In this document: positions 13,115 through 20,062 of the stretch, in pieces
How positions within the stretch are numbered: the stretch's first letter is position 1
How the letters are laid out: each line of letters opens with the position of its first letter
Source of the DNA: Pseudomonadota bacterium
Lineage (GTDB): Bacteria > Pseudomonadota > Alphaproteobacteria > Rhizobiales > Xanthobacteraceae
Assembly: GCA_023386635.1 (NCBI GenBank)
Contig: JAEWJH010000105.1
Location: forward strand, 1 to 20,062
Length of the DNA: 20,062 bases
Direction: 5' to 3'
Position numbers and translations under genes: made by a program
Notes under the pieces: model-generated
The model's database searches: none
Seen by the model: the letters and a program-made list of their open reading frames with translations, nothing else
What the model was told of the DNA's origin: nothing

Positions 13115-15727
13115 TCAGGACTCCATGGTCTCCTTCACCGCCGCGACCAGCTGCTTCAGCGTGAACGGCTTGGCCAGGAACGAGAACTTCTCGCCCTCCG
13201 GCAGGCTCTTCTGGAACGCTTCCTCGGCATAGCCGGAGACGAAGATCATCTTCAACTCGGGCTTTTGCTGTCGCATTTCGCGCAGCAGCGTCGGACCGTC
13301 CATTTCCGGCATCACCACGTCGGAGACCACGAGATCGATGTCCGGCTCCTCCGCCATCACCTCGAGCGCCTCGACGCCGTTGCCGGCCTGCAGCACCTTG
13401 TAGCCGCGCGAGGCGAGCCCGCGTGCATTGAGCGCGCGCAAGCCGTCTTCGTCTTCCACCAGCAGGATCGTTCCCTGCCCGGTGAGATCGACGGCGGCCT
13501 TTTTGACGTCGTCGGCGGCAGAGATGACCCCCGAGACCGGCGCTTCGGCGGACGGCGGCAGCACCACCGGTTCCTCACCGGGAATGTGTCGCGGCAGAAA
13601 AATGCTGAACACCGTGCCGCGGCCCATATCGGAATCGACATAGACGAAGCCGCCGGTCTGCTTGACGATGCCGTACACCGTGGAGAGGCCGAGACCGGTG
13701 CCCTTGCCGACCTCTTTGGTCGAGAAGAACGGCTCGAAAATCTTGTCGACGATGTCGGCGGGAATGCCGGTGCCGGTATCCGCCACTTCGATGCGCACAT
13801 AGTCCGCCGCCGGCAGACCCTTGTACGGGAGCTTCGCCGCATCCGCCGTCACAACATTGGCGGTGCGCACGGTGAGGTTGCCGCCGTTCGGCATCGCGTC
13901 GCGCGCATTGACCGCAAGATTGACGATCACCTGCTCGAACTGCGACAGGTCCACCTTCACCGGCCATAGATCGCGACCGTGGACGACGTCGAGCGAGACC
14001 TTCTCGCCGAGCAGGCGCTTGAGCAACATGCCGAGATCGCTCAGCCGCTCGCCAAGATCGAGCACCTGCGGCCGCAACGTCTGCCGCCGCGAGAACGCCA
14101 GCAGATGCCGCACCAGCGACGCCGCACGATTGGCGTTCTGCTTGATCTGCATGATGTCGGAGAACGACGGATCGGTCGGCTTGTGCGCATTCAGCAGGAA
14201 GTCCGTCGCCATCATGATGGCGGAGAGCACGTTGTTGAAGTCGTGCGCGATGCCGCCGGCCAACTGGCCGACCGTATCCATCTTCTGCTGCTGGTTGGCG
14301 CGGATTTCCAACGCGCGCTGCGCCGTCGTCTCCAGCACATAGACGATCGCCGCTTCGCCATCGCGGTCGGCCTCGTCGACCGGCGTGACGAAGAACGTCG
14401 CCGAGCGCTCGCCGGGACCGGAGAGCGAGACATCGACCGGCGCGATATCGCCCTGCGCGTCGGTGCTCTTGCGGATCATGGTTTCGACCGCGCCGCGATC
14501 GCGGTCGGCGATCACCGCGAGGATCGACCGTTCGTCGTCCTTGAGCACATCCTGGAACATGCGCGCGAACAGGCCATTCGACCGCCCGATCCGCGCCGAG
14601 CGATCGACCGTGGCGATCGCCATCGGCGTATTCTGGAAGAAGCGCATGAAGCGCACTTCGGCGGCGCGCAGCGGGTCTGCGCCCTCCTCGCGGGCGCGGT
14701 TGAGCACCAGCGTACGCGACAGCCCCGGCGCTCCGTCGGCGCCGAACGCGACCTTGTGGAATAGCCGCACCGGCAGCGACTTGCCCGTGCGAGTCTTGAG
14801 ATCGAGATCGATCATCTCGGTCTTCACGTCGCCCGGCGCGGCGTTGAACGCCGTCAGCAGCGCCGCGCCGTCGCCGGCGACAATGTCAGCGAGCCGCAGC
14901 GTGCCGGTGCCGACCTGCGCGAGATCCTGTTCGAGCCAGCTCGCGAGCGTCGCGTTGAGATAGACGACCGAGCCGGACGGATCGACCGAGAAGAAGCCGG
15001 CGGGCGCGTGATCGAGATAGTCAATCGCGTGCTGCAGCTCCTGGAACACATTCTCCTGCCGCGCGCGATCGCGCGTGATGTCGGCCACCGACCAGACAAC
15101 GAGATTGCGGTCGTGCTTGCTGTCGCCGAGCGGCCGCACGCGCAGCCGCAGCCAGCGCGCGGCTTCATCGTCGGCGCCGCCGAGCCGGATTTCCTCCTGC
15201 AGCGGCTGGCCCTCGCGACCCGCTTTCAGCAACCGGTAGATCGCCTCGGATACGTCGGGATCGCCGGCGAACGCGCGCTCGATCGGCCGCACGTCGTCGG
15301 GGCCGGTGGAGCGGATCAGATCGAGATAGGCCGCATTGGCGTAGAACACGCGGCCGGACCTGTCGGTGATGATCAAGCCGTCCGGCGCGCCGTCGGCCAG
15401 CGCCTTGGTCAGCGGATGAATGCCCGCCTGTCCCTGCGTCTGCAGGATGCCGGCCGCCATAGCGAACAGCGAGAACACGCCGATGGTGGCGAGGAACGCC
15501 AGCACCGCCATGATGTAAGGCTCGGCATTGGTGCGGCCGATATAGATGAGGGCCGCCGCGGTTCCGACAAGCGCCACCGCGATCAGAACGACCAGCCCGA
15601 CGCTGCCGCTGCGCGGCGCGCGGTCGCTGCGGTCATAGGACTGACGCCCGGACGACTCGCGCCCGGGCGCGTCGCCGGCCGGAGCCGTCGCCTGCCCGTT
15701 GCCTGTGTTCTTGACCTGCGCTGTCAT
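13115..15727 (-). CDS. cckA: CckA-type hybrid sensor histidine kinase/response regulator
   Basis: CckA is the membrane hybrid kinase that, through the phosphotransferase ChpT, phosphorylates CtrA and CpdR in alphaproteobacteria. The 870 residues show two transmembrane segments (about 43-63 and 71-93), PAS-like sensor regions (about 105-220, 230-345, 355-465), an HisKA domain with GGIAHDFNNVLSA (491-503; phospho-accepting His495), the ATPase N-box NLAVNARDAM (603-612), G1 DTGTGIP (650-656), F-box and G2 GKGTGLGLS (674-682), then a receiver domain (about 752-868) with Asp803 in VVSDVVMPEMDG and Lys853. Its position after flhB, its two membrane spans and the hybrid layout match CckA of Rhizobiales. 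The start at 15727 has only a weak RBS. The 156 bp between it and flhB (15728-15883) show no clear signal. Confidence 0.93.
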   Translation of the reverse strand: MTAQVKNTGNGQATAPAGDAPGRESSGRQSYDRSDRAPRSGSVGLVVLIAVALVGTAAALIYIGRTNAEPYIMAVLAFLATIGVFSLFAMAAGILQTQGQAGIHPLTKALADGAPDGLIITDRSGRVFYANAAYLDLIRSTGPDDVRPIERAFAGDPDVSEAIYRLLKAGREGQPLQEEIRLGGADDEAARWLRLRVRPLGDSKHDRNLVVWSVADITRDRARQENVFQELQHAIDYLDHAPAGFFSVDPSGSVVYLNATLASWLEQDLAQVGTGTLRLADIVAGDGAALLTAFNAAPGDVKTEMIDLDLKTRTGKSLPVRLFHKVAFGADGAPGLSRTLVLNRAREEGADPLRAAEVRFMRFFQNTPMAIATVDRSARIGRSNGLFARMFQDVLKDDERSILAVIADRDRGAVETMIRKSTDAQGDIAPVDVSLSGPGERSATFFVTPVDEADRDGEAAIVYVLETTAQRALEIRANQQQKMDTVGQLAGGIAHDFNNVLSAIMMATDFLLNAHKPTDPSFSDIMQIKQNANRAASLVRHLLAFSRRQTLRPQVLDLGERLSDLGMLLKRLLGEKVSLDVVHGRDLWPVKVDLSQFEQVIVNLAVNARDAMPNGGNLTVRTANVVTADAAKLPYKGLPAADYVRIEVADTGTGIPADIVDKIFEPFFSTKEVGKGTGLGLSTVYGIVKQTGGFVYVDSDMGRGTVFSIFLPRHIPGEEPVVLPPSAEAPVSGVISAADDVKKAAVDLTGQGTILLVEDEDGLRALNARGLASRGYKVLQAGNGVEALEVMAEEPDIDLVVSDVVMPEMDGPTLLREMRQQKPELKMIFVSGYAEEAFQKSLPEGEKFSFLAKPFTLKQLVAAVKETMES

Positions 15728-15883
15728 CGCCGCAGAGCGCCCTGCCGCGCGCCGTCGGCGCGCCCTGATTCGTGATCGACCGCCTCCTGAGTGCCCCAGG
15801 CCGGCAGTCTAACGCAAGCGTTTCGCCGCGCCGGACCGTGCAAAACCGTATCGAACGCCGCGAAATGTCCCCATCGCCGCATC

Positions 15884-16954
15884 TTAAGGCCGCAGCGAGC
15901 GGCGCAGCCGCATCACGTAGCCGATCACTTCCGCCACCGCCTTGTAGTGTTCCGGCGGGATCGCCTGATCGACCTCGACCGTGGCATAGAGCGCGCGCGC
16001 CAGCGGAACGTTCTCCACCGTCGGAATCTGATGTTCCTCGGCGATCTTGCGGATGCGGAACGCCACCGCATCGACGCCCTTGGCGAGGCAAACCGGCGCC
16101 TGCATCCCCTTCTCGTATTGCAGCGCGATCGAATAGTGCGTCGGGTTGGTGATGACCACCGTCGCCTTGGGAACCGCGGCCATCATGCGCTTGGCCATGC
16201 GCTTCTGGCGCAATTGCCGGATCTTGCCCTTCACCGCCGGGTCGCCGTCGGTCTGCTTGAATTCGTCCTTGATCTCCTGCAGCGACATCTTCTGCCGCTC
16301 GTACCACTGCCGATACTGGAAGAAGAAGTCGGCCGCGGCGACGATCGCGAGGATCGCCACCACCGCGCCCATCAGCTTCATCGACTGCGCCAGGATGAGC
16401 GGCATCAAAGCAAGCGGATCGGTCCATACCAGCAGTTCGAGCCGGTCGCGCTCAGGCCACAGCAGCACGGTCAGCACGGTGCCGACCAGAGCCAGCTTGA
16501 AGACGCCTTTCACGAAATTGGCGATCGCCATTTTCGAGAACAGGCGCTTGAGGCCGGCGAGCGGCGAGATCTTCGAGAATTTCGGCGTGATCGATTCCGC
16601 CGACCAGACGAAACGGTGCTGAACCAGATTGGCGCCAAGCGCGCCCAGCATCAGCAGCAGCAGCGGGATCGCCACCGCAGCCAGAACTTCGAGGCCGAGT
16701 TTCTCGGAAAGCCGCATCAGGCCAGCGCCGTCGGTGCGCAGCGTATGGGCATTGGCGATAAGGCCGCGGAAAGTTGCGGTTAGCCCCGACCCCATGCTGC
16801 CGGAGAATGCCGACAAACCGAGCGCCGCCGCCGCGAAGATGAACCAGGTGTTGATCTCCTGGCTTTTGGCGACGTCGCCGCGCTTGAGCGCATCGTCCAA
16901 ACGTTTTTGGGTAGGGTCTTCTGTTTTCTCGGTGTCGTCCTGTCCCTCGGCCAT
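15884..16954 (-). CDS. flhB: flagellar type III export gate protein FlhB
   Basis: FlhB is the inner-membrane export gate component that switches substrate specificity from rod/hook to filament. The 356-residue protein begins with the typical charged EKTEDPTQKRLDDALKRGDV (9-28), has four membrane segments (about 37-57, 88-112, 145-166, 185-212) and a cytoplasmic domain with the self-cleavage motif NPTH (Asn270-His273) in VVITNPTHYSIAL. The C-terminal part, including PLARALYATVEVDQAIPPEHY (317-337), is complete. It follows fliR by 15 bp on the same strand. All hallmarks of a functional gene are present. Confidence 0.97.
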   Translation of the reverse strand: MAEGQDDTEKTEDPTQKRLDDALKRGDVAKSQEINTWFIFAAAALGLSAFSGSMGSGLTATFRGLIANAHTLRTDGAGLMRLSEKLGLEVLAAVAIPLLLLMLGALGANLVQHRFVWSAESITPKFSKISPLAGLKRLFSKMAIANFVKGVFKLALVGTVLTVLLWPERDRLELLVWTDPLALMPLILAQSMKLMGAVVAILAIVAAADFFFQYRQWYERQKMSLQEIKDEFKQTDGDPAVKGKIRQLRQKRMAKRMMAAVPKATVVITNPTHYSIALQYEKGMQAPVCLAKGVDAVAFRIRKIAEEHQIPTVENVPLARALYATVEVDQAIPPEHYKAVAEVIGYVMRLRRSLRP

Positions 16955-16969
16955 CTCTCTGTCCCCCGA

Positions 16970-17737
16970 TCAGCGCGTCAGTTCGCCGAGGACACTTCCG
17001 AGATAGTCGAGGTAGGAGCCCATCATGGCGCTGACGACCAGCACCAGCAGCATGAGGCCCACCAGAATCGAGACCGGCAACGCGACGAAGAACACCTGCA
17101 TCTGCGGCATCAGGCGCGCAAGGATACCGAGACCGAGATTGAACAACAGGCCAAACACCAGGAACGGCGCCGACAACTGGATGCCGATGCGGAAAGCCGC
17201 GGCGATGGTTCGCGTCACCAGATCGGCGATGTCGCCGGGAATCGGAACGTCGCCGGGACGAAACAGCCGATAGCTGTCGTTGAGGGCGGCGATTACCATG
17301 TGGTGCATGTCGGTGGCGAAGATCATCGTTACCGCCAGCACCGCGAGGAAGTTGCCGACGATCACGTTCTGCTGGCCGCCCTGGGTCGGATCGACTGCCG
17401 TGACGAAACCGAGCCCGAGCTGCTGCGCCACCACCGTGCCGGCAACCTGCAGCGCCGAAAGAGTCAGCCGCACGGTGATACCGAGCGTCGCGCCGACCAG
17501 CATTTCCTTGCCGAGCATCGTCAGCATCGGCCCATAGGCCGACGTATCGACCACGTATTCGGCGCGGTGCAGCGGCAAGAGGATTGCCGACAACAATAGC
17601 GCCAGCGTCAGGCGCATACGCGCCGGCATCGCGCTCTCGCCGATCGCCGGCAGCAGCATCACCATGACACCGATGCGCGAGAAGATCAGAATGAAAGCCA
17701 GCGCCAGCGCCGGTAGAAAGGATATGTCGATGCGCAT
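16970..17737 (-). CDS. fliR: flagellar export gate protein FliR
   Basis: FliR is a membrane component of the flagellar type III export gate and joins FliP and FliQ in a helical core. The 255-residue protein is almost wholly hydrophobic with about six membrane segments, contains the family block TAVDPTQGGQQNVIVGNFLA (about 114-133) and PFLVFGLLFNLGLGILARLMPQMQVFF (about 195-221, a strongly conserved region of FliR/SctT). The ATG at 17737 lies 6 bp after the fliQ stop, so it is translationally linked. Length matches the family (about 250-260). Confidence 0.96.
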   Translation of the reverse strand: MRIDISFLPALALAFILIFSRIGVMVMLLPAIGESAMPARMRLTLALLLSAILLPLHRAEYVVDTSAYGPMLTMLGKEMLVGATLGITVRLTLSALQVAGTVVAQQLGLGFVTAVDPTQGGQQNVIVGNFLAVLAVTMIFATDMHHMVIAALNDSYRLFRPGDVPIPGDIADLVTRTIAAAFRIGIQLSAPFLVFGLLFNLGLGILARLMPQMQVFFVALPVSILVGLMLLVLVVSAMMGSYLDYLGSVLGELTR

Positions 17738-17743
17738 TCCGCG

Positions 17744-18010
17744 TCAGCCGCCGGCGATGATACGCGCGGCGACACGGGTCATCTGGCCCTGCAGGGTCTG
17801 CGCCATGAACGGCAGCGCGATCAGCAGCGTGACGAAAATCGCGAGGATTTTTGGCACGAAGGCCAGCGTCATTTCCTGGATTTGGGTCAGCGCCTGCAAC
17901 AGCGAGATCGCTACACCGACCGCGAGGCCGACCAGCATCACCGGCGCCGACACCAGGATGATGGTGACGATCGCATCGCGGGCGACGTCGAGCACTTCGG
18001 GGCCGGTCAT
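17744..18010 (-). CDS. fliQ: flagellar export gate protein FliQ
   Basis: FliQ is a small two-span membrane protein present in several copies in the export gate. The 88 residues match the family length. Two hydrophobic helices (about 15-38 and 50-72) surround the conserved loop ISLLQALTQIQEMTLAFVPK (35-54), which is the FliQ/SctS signature. GAAGG lies about 6 bp before the ATG at 18010. The gap to fliE is 47 bp, the longest in this gene group but without a terminator. Confidence 0.96.
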   Translation of the reverse strand: MTGPEVLDVARDAIVTIILVSAPVMLVGLAVGVAISLLQALTQIQEMTLAFVPKILAIFVTLLIALPFMAQTLQGQMTRVAARIIAGG

Positions 18011-18057
18011 GGGAAGCCTTCTGGAAGAATCGCGGTGAGAGTCTATGCCGATCCGGA

Positions 18058-18381
18058 TCAGATCGGCATCCTCATGATGTCTTCGTAAGCCTGGATCACG
18101 CGGTCGCGTACCGCGACCACCGCGTCAATCGCCACTTCGGTCTCCGAGACCGCGGTGACAACGTTGACCAGATCGGCCTTGCCCTGGGCGAGTCCGCGCG
18201 CCTGCGCGTCCGAGCGGCGACCGGTTTCCGCCACCGAGTGCAGCGCGTCGGAGAGCATCTGGCCGAAGCTGCCGCCGTCGGCGCCGCCGGAGATGGACTT
18301 CGCGACGCCCGCCGCGCCGGACGGATCGGCGATCCGCGCCATCGCGGCATAAGCATTGGTCGCTGCAATCGGGGATGCCAT
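18058..18381 (-). CDS. fliE: flagellar hook-basal body protein FliE
   Basis: FliE joins the MS ring/export gate to the proximal rod. The 107-residue protein fits the family size. The C-terminal half carries the signature: a helix DLVNVVTAVSETEVAIDAVV (70-89) followed by VRDRVIQAYEDIMRMPI (91-107), the typical end of FliE. The N-terminal part is Ala/Gly-rich and variable, as expected. It starts 11 bp after flgC and has GAGG upstream. Confidence 0.93.
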   Translation of the reverse strand: MASPIAATNAYAAMARIADPSGAAGVAKSISGGADGGSFGQMLSDALHSVAETGRRSDAQARGLAQGKADLVNVVTAVSETEVAIDAVVAVRDRVIQAYEDIMRMPI

Positions 18382-18392
18382 GGCGATAAACC

Positions 18393-18803
18393 TCAGGCTT
18401 TGAGAATGTCGATGGTGCGCTGGATCATCCGGCGCGTGGCGCCGATGACATTGACGTTGGCCTCGTAGGAACGCTGGGCCTCGCGCATGTCGGTCATTTC
18501 CACCAGCATGTTGACGTTCGGATATTTCACATTGCCGTTGACGTCGGCCATGGGATGACCCGGCTCGTATTTGAGGCGGAAGTCCGAGGTGTCGGTGCGC
18601 GTCGCGCCCATTTCGACGACCTGCGCATTGAGCGCGCGGTCCATCTCCGAACGGAAAGTGAGGATCTTGCGGCGATAAGGATCGGCGCCGGGCGAACGCG
18701 CGGTCGAATCCGCGTTGGCGATATTCTCCGAGATGATGCGCATGCGACCGGCCTGAGCGCGCAGACCGGAAGCGGCGATACTCATGCTCTTGACGAAATC
18801 CAT
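18393..18803 (-). CDS. flgC: flagellar proximal rod protein FlgC
   Basis: FlgC is a rod subunit exported through the flagellar type III apparatus. The 136-residue protein has the rod/hook N-terminal motif SMSIAASGLRAQAGRMRIIS (6-25) followed by ENIANADSTARSPGADPYRRK, specific to FlgC, and the C-terminal helix VNMLVEMTDMREAQRSYEAN (96-115) shared by axial proteins. GGAG lies 8 bp before the ATG at 18803. It is 33 bp downstream of flgB. Confidence 0.97.
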   Translation of the reverse strand: MDFVKSMSIAASGLRAQAGRMRIISENIANADSTARSPGADPYRRKILTFRSEMDRALNAQVVEMGATRTDTSDFRLKYEPGHPMADVNGNVKYPNVNMLVEMTDMREAQRSYEANVNVIGATRRMIQRTIDILKA

Positions 18804-18836
18804 GATGCGTCTCCGTCCTGATTGCGTCCTGGCGCC

Positions 18837-19265
18837 TTAGCGCTTGCCCATCGCGGTCTTGAGCAGCGAGAGGCTGCGCGAATAGAGCGCGGTGGCGGCC
18901 TGATAATCCATCTGGTTGGCGGCAACTTTCATCATCTCGTCCTCGAGGCTCACCGCGTTGCCCGTCGGGCGCACCTCGTAGCCGTTCTTGGAATCGGCGC
19001 GAAACTGGCTGCCGGTGGACATGGCGGAGCCGCCCATATGCCCGCTCGCGGTCTGCACCATGGTCACGGCCGAGGCCGGCGGCGTCACGCCGGGCGCCCT
19101 GAGCGACATCATCTGGTCGTCGAACCGTAGCGCTGAGAGATCCTTCGCGCGGTATCCCGGCGTATCCGCGTTGGAGACGTTCTCCGACAGGACCCGCTGG
19201 CGCTCCTCATGCCAGAGCATGCGTGACTTGAGCATCGACAGGATCGGCAGGTCGGACATTCCCAT
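18837..19265 (-). CDS. flgB: flagellar proximal rod protein FlgB
   Basis: FlgB is the most proximal rod protein. The 142-residue protein contains the family N-terminal block RMLWHEERQRVLSENVSNAD (15-34) followed by TPGYRAKDL, and a C-terminal helical repeat DYQAATALYSRSLSLLKTAM (119-138). GAGGAA lies 8 bp before the ATG at 19265; an ATG two codons later would serve equally. It is the first gene of the flgB-flgC-fliE-fliQ-fliR-flhB group and carries an excellent CtrA box 62 bp upstream. Confidence 0.96.
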   Translation of the reverse strand: MGMSDLPILSMLKSRMLWHEERQRVLSENVSNADTPGYRAKDLSALRFDDQMMSLRAPGVTPPASAVTMVQTASGHMGGSAMSTGSQFRADSKNGYEVRPTGNAVSLEDEMMKVAANQMDYQAATALYSRSLSLLKTAMGKR

Positions 19266-19326
19266 CGCAGTTTCCTCGCAAATCGCGACGCCCCCGCGCC
19301 TTCGCTAGGCAGACATTGCCGGGTGT

Positions 19327-19345
19327 ATGGTTAACGGAGCGTTAA
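19327..19345 (-). promoter_or_regulatory. CtrA-type box upstream of flgB
   Basis: On the minus strand the site reads TTAA-CGCTCCG-TTAACCAT, an exact match to the alphaproteobacterial CtrA consensus TTAA-N7-TTAA, including the flanking CCAT of the Caulobacter flagellar boxes. It lies 62 bp before the flgB start, the right place to overlap a -35 region. TTAA is rare in this GC-rich DNA. Confidence 0.72.
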
Positions 19346-19436
19346 ATCGCCCCATCGGGGCCCCATTTCGATGGAACCGTTAACCTTACCGATCATTTGA
19401 CCGGGAGGCCTTTGCCAAGGTAACGGCCTCACTTTA

Positions 19437-19451
19437 TTAATGCGTTGTTAG
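19437..19451. promoter_or_regulatory. near-match CtrA box in the flgB-fliO divergent region
   Basis: TTAA-TGCGTTG-TTAG matches the CtrA pattern TTAA-N7-TTAA in seven of eight fixed positions. It lies 90 bp before the FliO-like start. Further TTAACC half-sites occur at 19380-19385 and 19483-19488. Function is inferred only. Confidence 0.38.
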
Positions 19452-19540
19452 GGCCGAGGGCGGCAAATGTTGCCCGAAGCTGTTAACCAATCGGCGATTG
19501 CCGTGGACCGCGGCCCCTCGTCCCAACTCCGGAGCGCGTG

Positions 19541-20062
19541 ATGTTCGACAGCCTGTTCGGCACGGAGCCCAGTGTCGCGAAATTCGTCATCGCCTTCGCG
19601 GTGGTGATCGGCCTGATCGCGCTTGCCGCGTGGCTGGTCCGCCGCTTCGGCGCCAATCGTCTTGGCAGCAATGCCACGCGCGGCCGCCAGCCCCGGCTCG
19701 CGGTGATCGACGCCGCGCCGGTGGACGGCCGTCGCCGCCTGCTGATCATCCGCCGCGACAATGTCGAGCATCTCATCATGATCGGCGGGCCGACCGACGT
19801 GGTCGTCGAGCAGAACATCGTCCGCGCGACCGCGCGTGACACGGCGCGTGAGCCGATGCTGCGCACGGCGCCGGAGGCCGCGACCTCGTGGCCGCTGCAG
19901 CCCTCGCCCGAGCCGGCGCCGATCGTTCCCGCCTCGCCGCGCGGGCGCTCGAGCTTCGGCGACGAGCCAAGCTGGACGCCGCCCGAGCCACCCCGCGAGG
20001 TCGCGCGCGAGCCGGTGATGCCGCTGCCGCCGCGTGAGCCTGCCCGGGAACCGATCCTCGGT
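19541..20062 (+). CDS. fliO: FliO-like flagellar biosynthesis protein, cut by the window edge
   Basis: The frame opens at ATG 19541 (GGAG six bases upstream) and runs without a stop for 174 codons to the end of the window. It has one N-terminal transmembrane segment (about residues 15-33, FVIAFAVVIGLIALAAWLV) followed by RRFG. The soluble part has RLAVIDAAPVDGRRRLLIIR (about 55-74) and DNVEHLIMIGGPTDVVVE (about 76-93), matching the FliO domain that supports FliP assembly in the export gate. After residue 100 the sequence becomes Pro/Glu/Arg-rich with repeated REP tripeptides and is probably disordered. It is divergent from flgB and shares its CtrA-box region. fliP often follows fliO and may lie just outside. 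Confidence 0.85.
   Translation, partial: MFDSLFGTEPSVAKFVIAFAVVIGLIALAAWLVRRFGANRLGSNATRGRQPRLAVIDAAPVDGRRRLLIIRRDNVEHLIMIGGPTDVVVEQNIVRATARDTAREPMLRTAPEAATSWPLQPSPEPAPIVPASPRGRSSFGDEPSWTPPEPPREVAREPVMPLPPREPAREPILG

Noticed and set aside
12947..13969. 340-codon plus-strand open frame
   Set aside because: Antisense to the small gene and the receiver and ATPase parts of cckA; His/Arg-rich composition of a shadow frame.
15791..16783. 330-codon plus-strand open frame
   Set aside because: Antisense to flhB, which carries the intact NPTH site; the plus frame shows only His/Arg/Asp/Gln-rich shadow composition.
19346..19376. Hairpins CCCC-ATC-GGGG and CCAT-TTCG-ATGG between flgB and the FliO gene as a terminator
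   Set aside because: Short stems without a T-run in a divergent promoter region, where a terminator is not expected.

Overview
The window reads as chromosomal DNA of a GC-rich alphaproteobacterium, most likely order Hyphomicrobiales (Rhizobiales) near the Bradyrhizobium/Rhodopseudomonas group. The pointers are the heterodimeric methylmalonyl-CoA mutase genes, a CckA-type hybrid kinase beside flgBC-fliE-fliQR-flhB, a CtrA-type TTAA-N7-TTAA box in front of flgB, and a Tim44-like exported protein. This is inference from protein resemblance; no rRNA or other phylogenetic marker is present. No tRNA, rRNA, CRISPR array, insertion sequence or prophage was seen.

Left part (1-6956, plus strand): the end of folB and all of folK (folate synthesis) are followed 33 bp later by a tightly coupled unit: mutA, mutB, an exported DUF3298/RsiV-like protein and meaB, each pair sharing a 4-base stop/start overlap. 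MutA and MutB form the B12-dependent methylmalonyl-CoA mutase and MeaB is its GTPase chaperone; the secreted protein between them is the odd member. A small one-TM protein follows.

Middle part (6957-13039): mostly single genes with their own signals. On the minus strand are a membrane diguanylate cyclase whose sensor looks like a VUT/YhhQ-type transporter, a glutathione S-transferase, an exported C-type-lectin-like protein, a cold-shock protein, a Tim44-like membrane protein and a 67-residue helical protein. On the plus strand are a SET-domain protein with a histone H1-like lysine tail and a PilZ-domain protein. Three strong intrinsic terminators punctuate this part.

Right part (13115-20062): a motility block. 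On the minus strand flgB-flgC-fliE-fliQ-fliR-flhB encode rod proteins and the export gate, followed by cckA, the hybrid histidine kinase that in known alphaproteobacteria feeds phosphate to CtrA. Divergent from flgB, a FliO-like gene runs off the right edge. The 275-bp divergent region holds one excellent CtrA box and weaker ones, so the locus may carry both the top (CckA) and the targets (flagellar genes) of the same phosphorelay. The GGDEF and PilZ genes add c-di-GMP signalling nearby.

I found no clearly new multi-gene system. The best leads are the DUF3298 protein locked into the mutase operon, the SET protein with the H1-like tail, the VUT-like diguanylate cyclase and a 14-bp GC-rich tandem repeat that runs into the end of a small gene.
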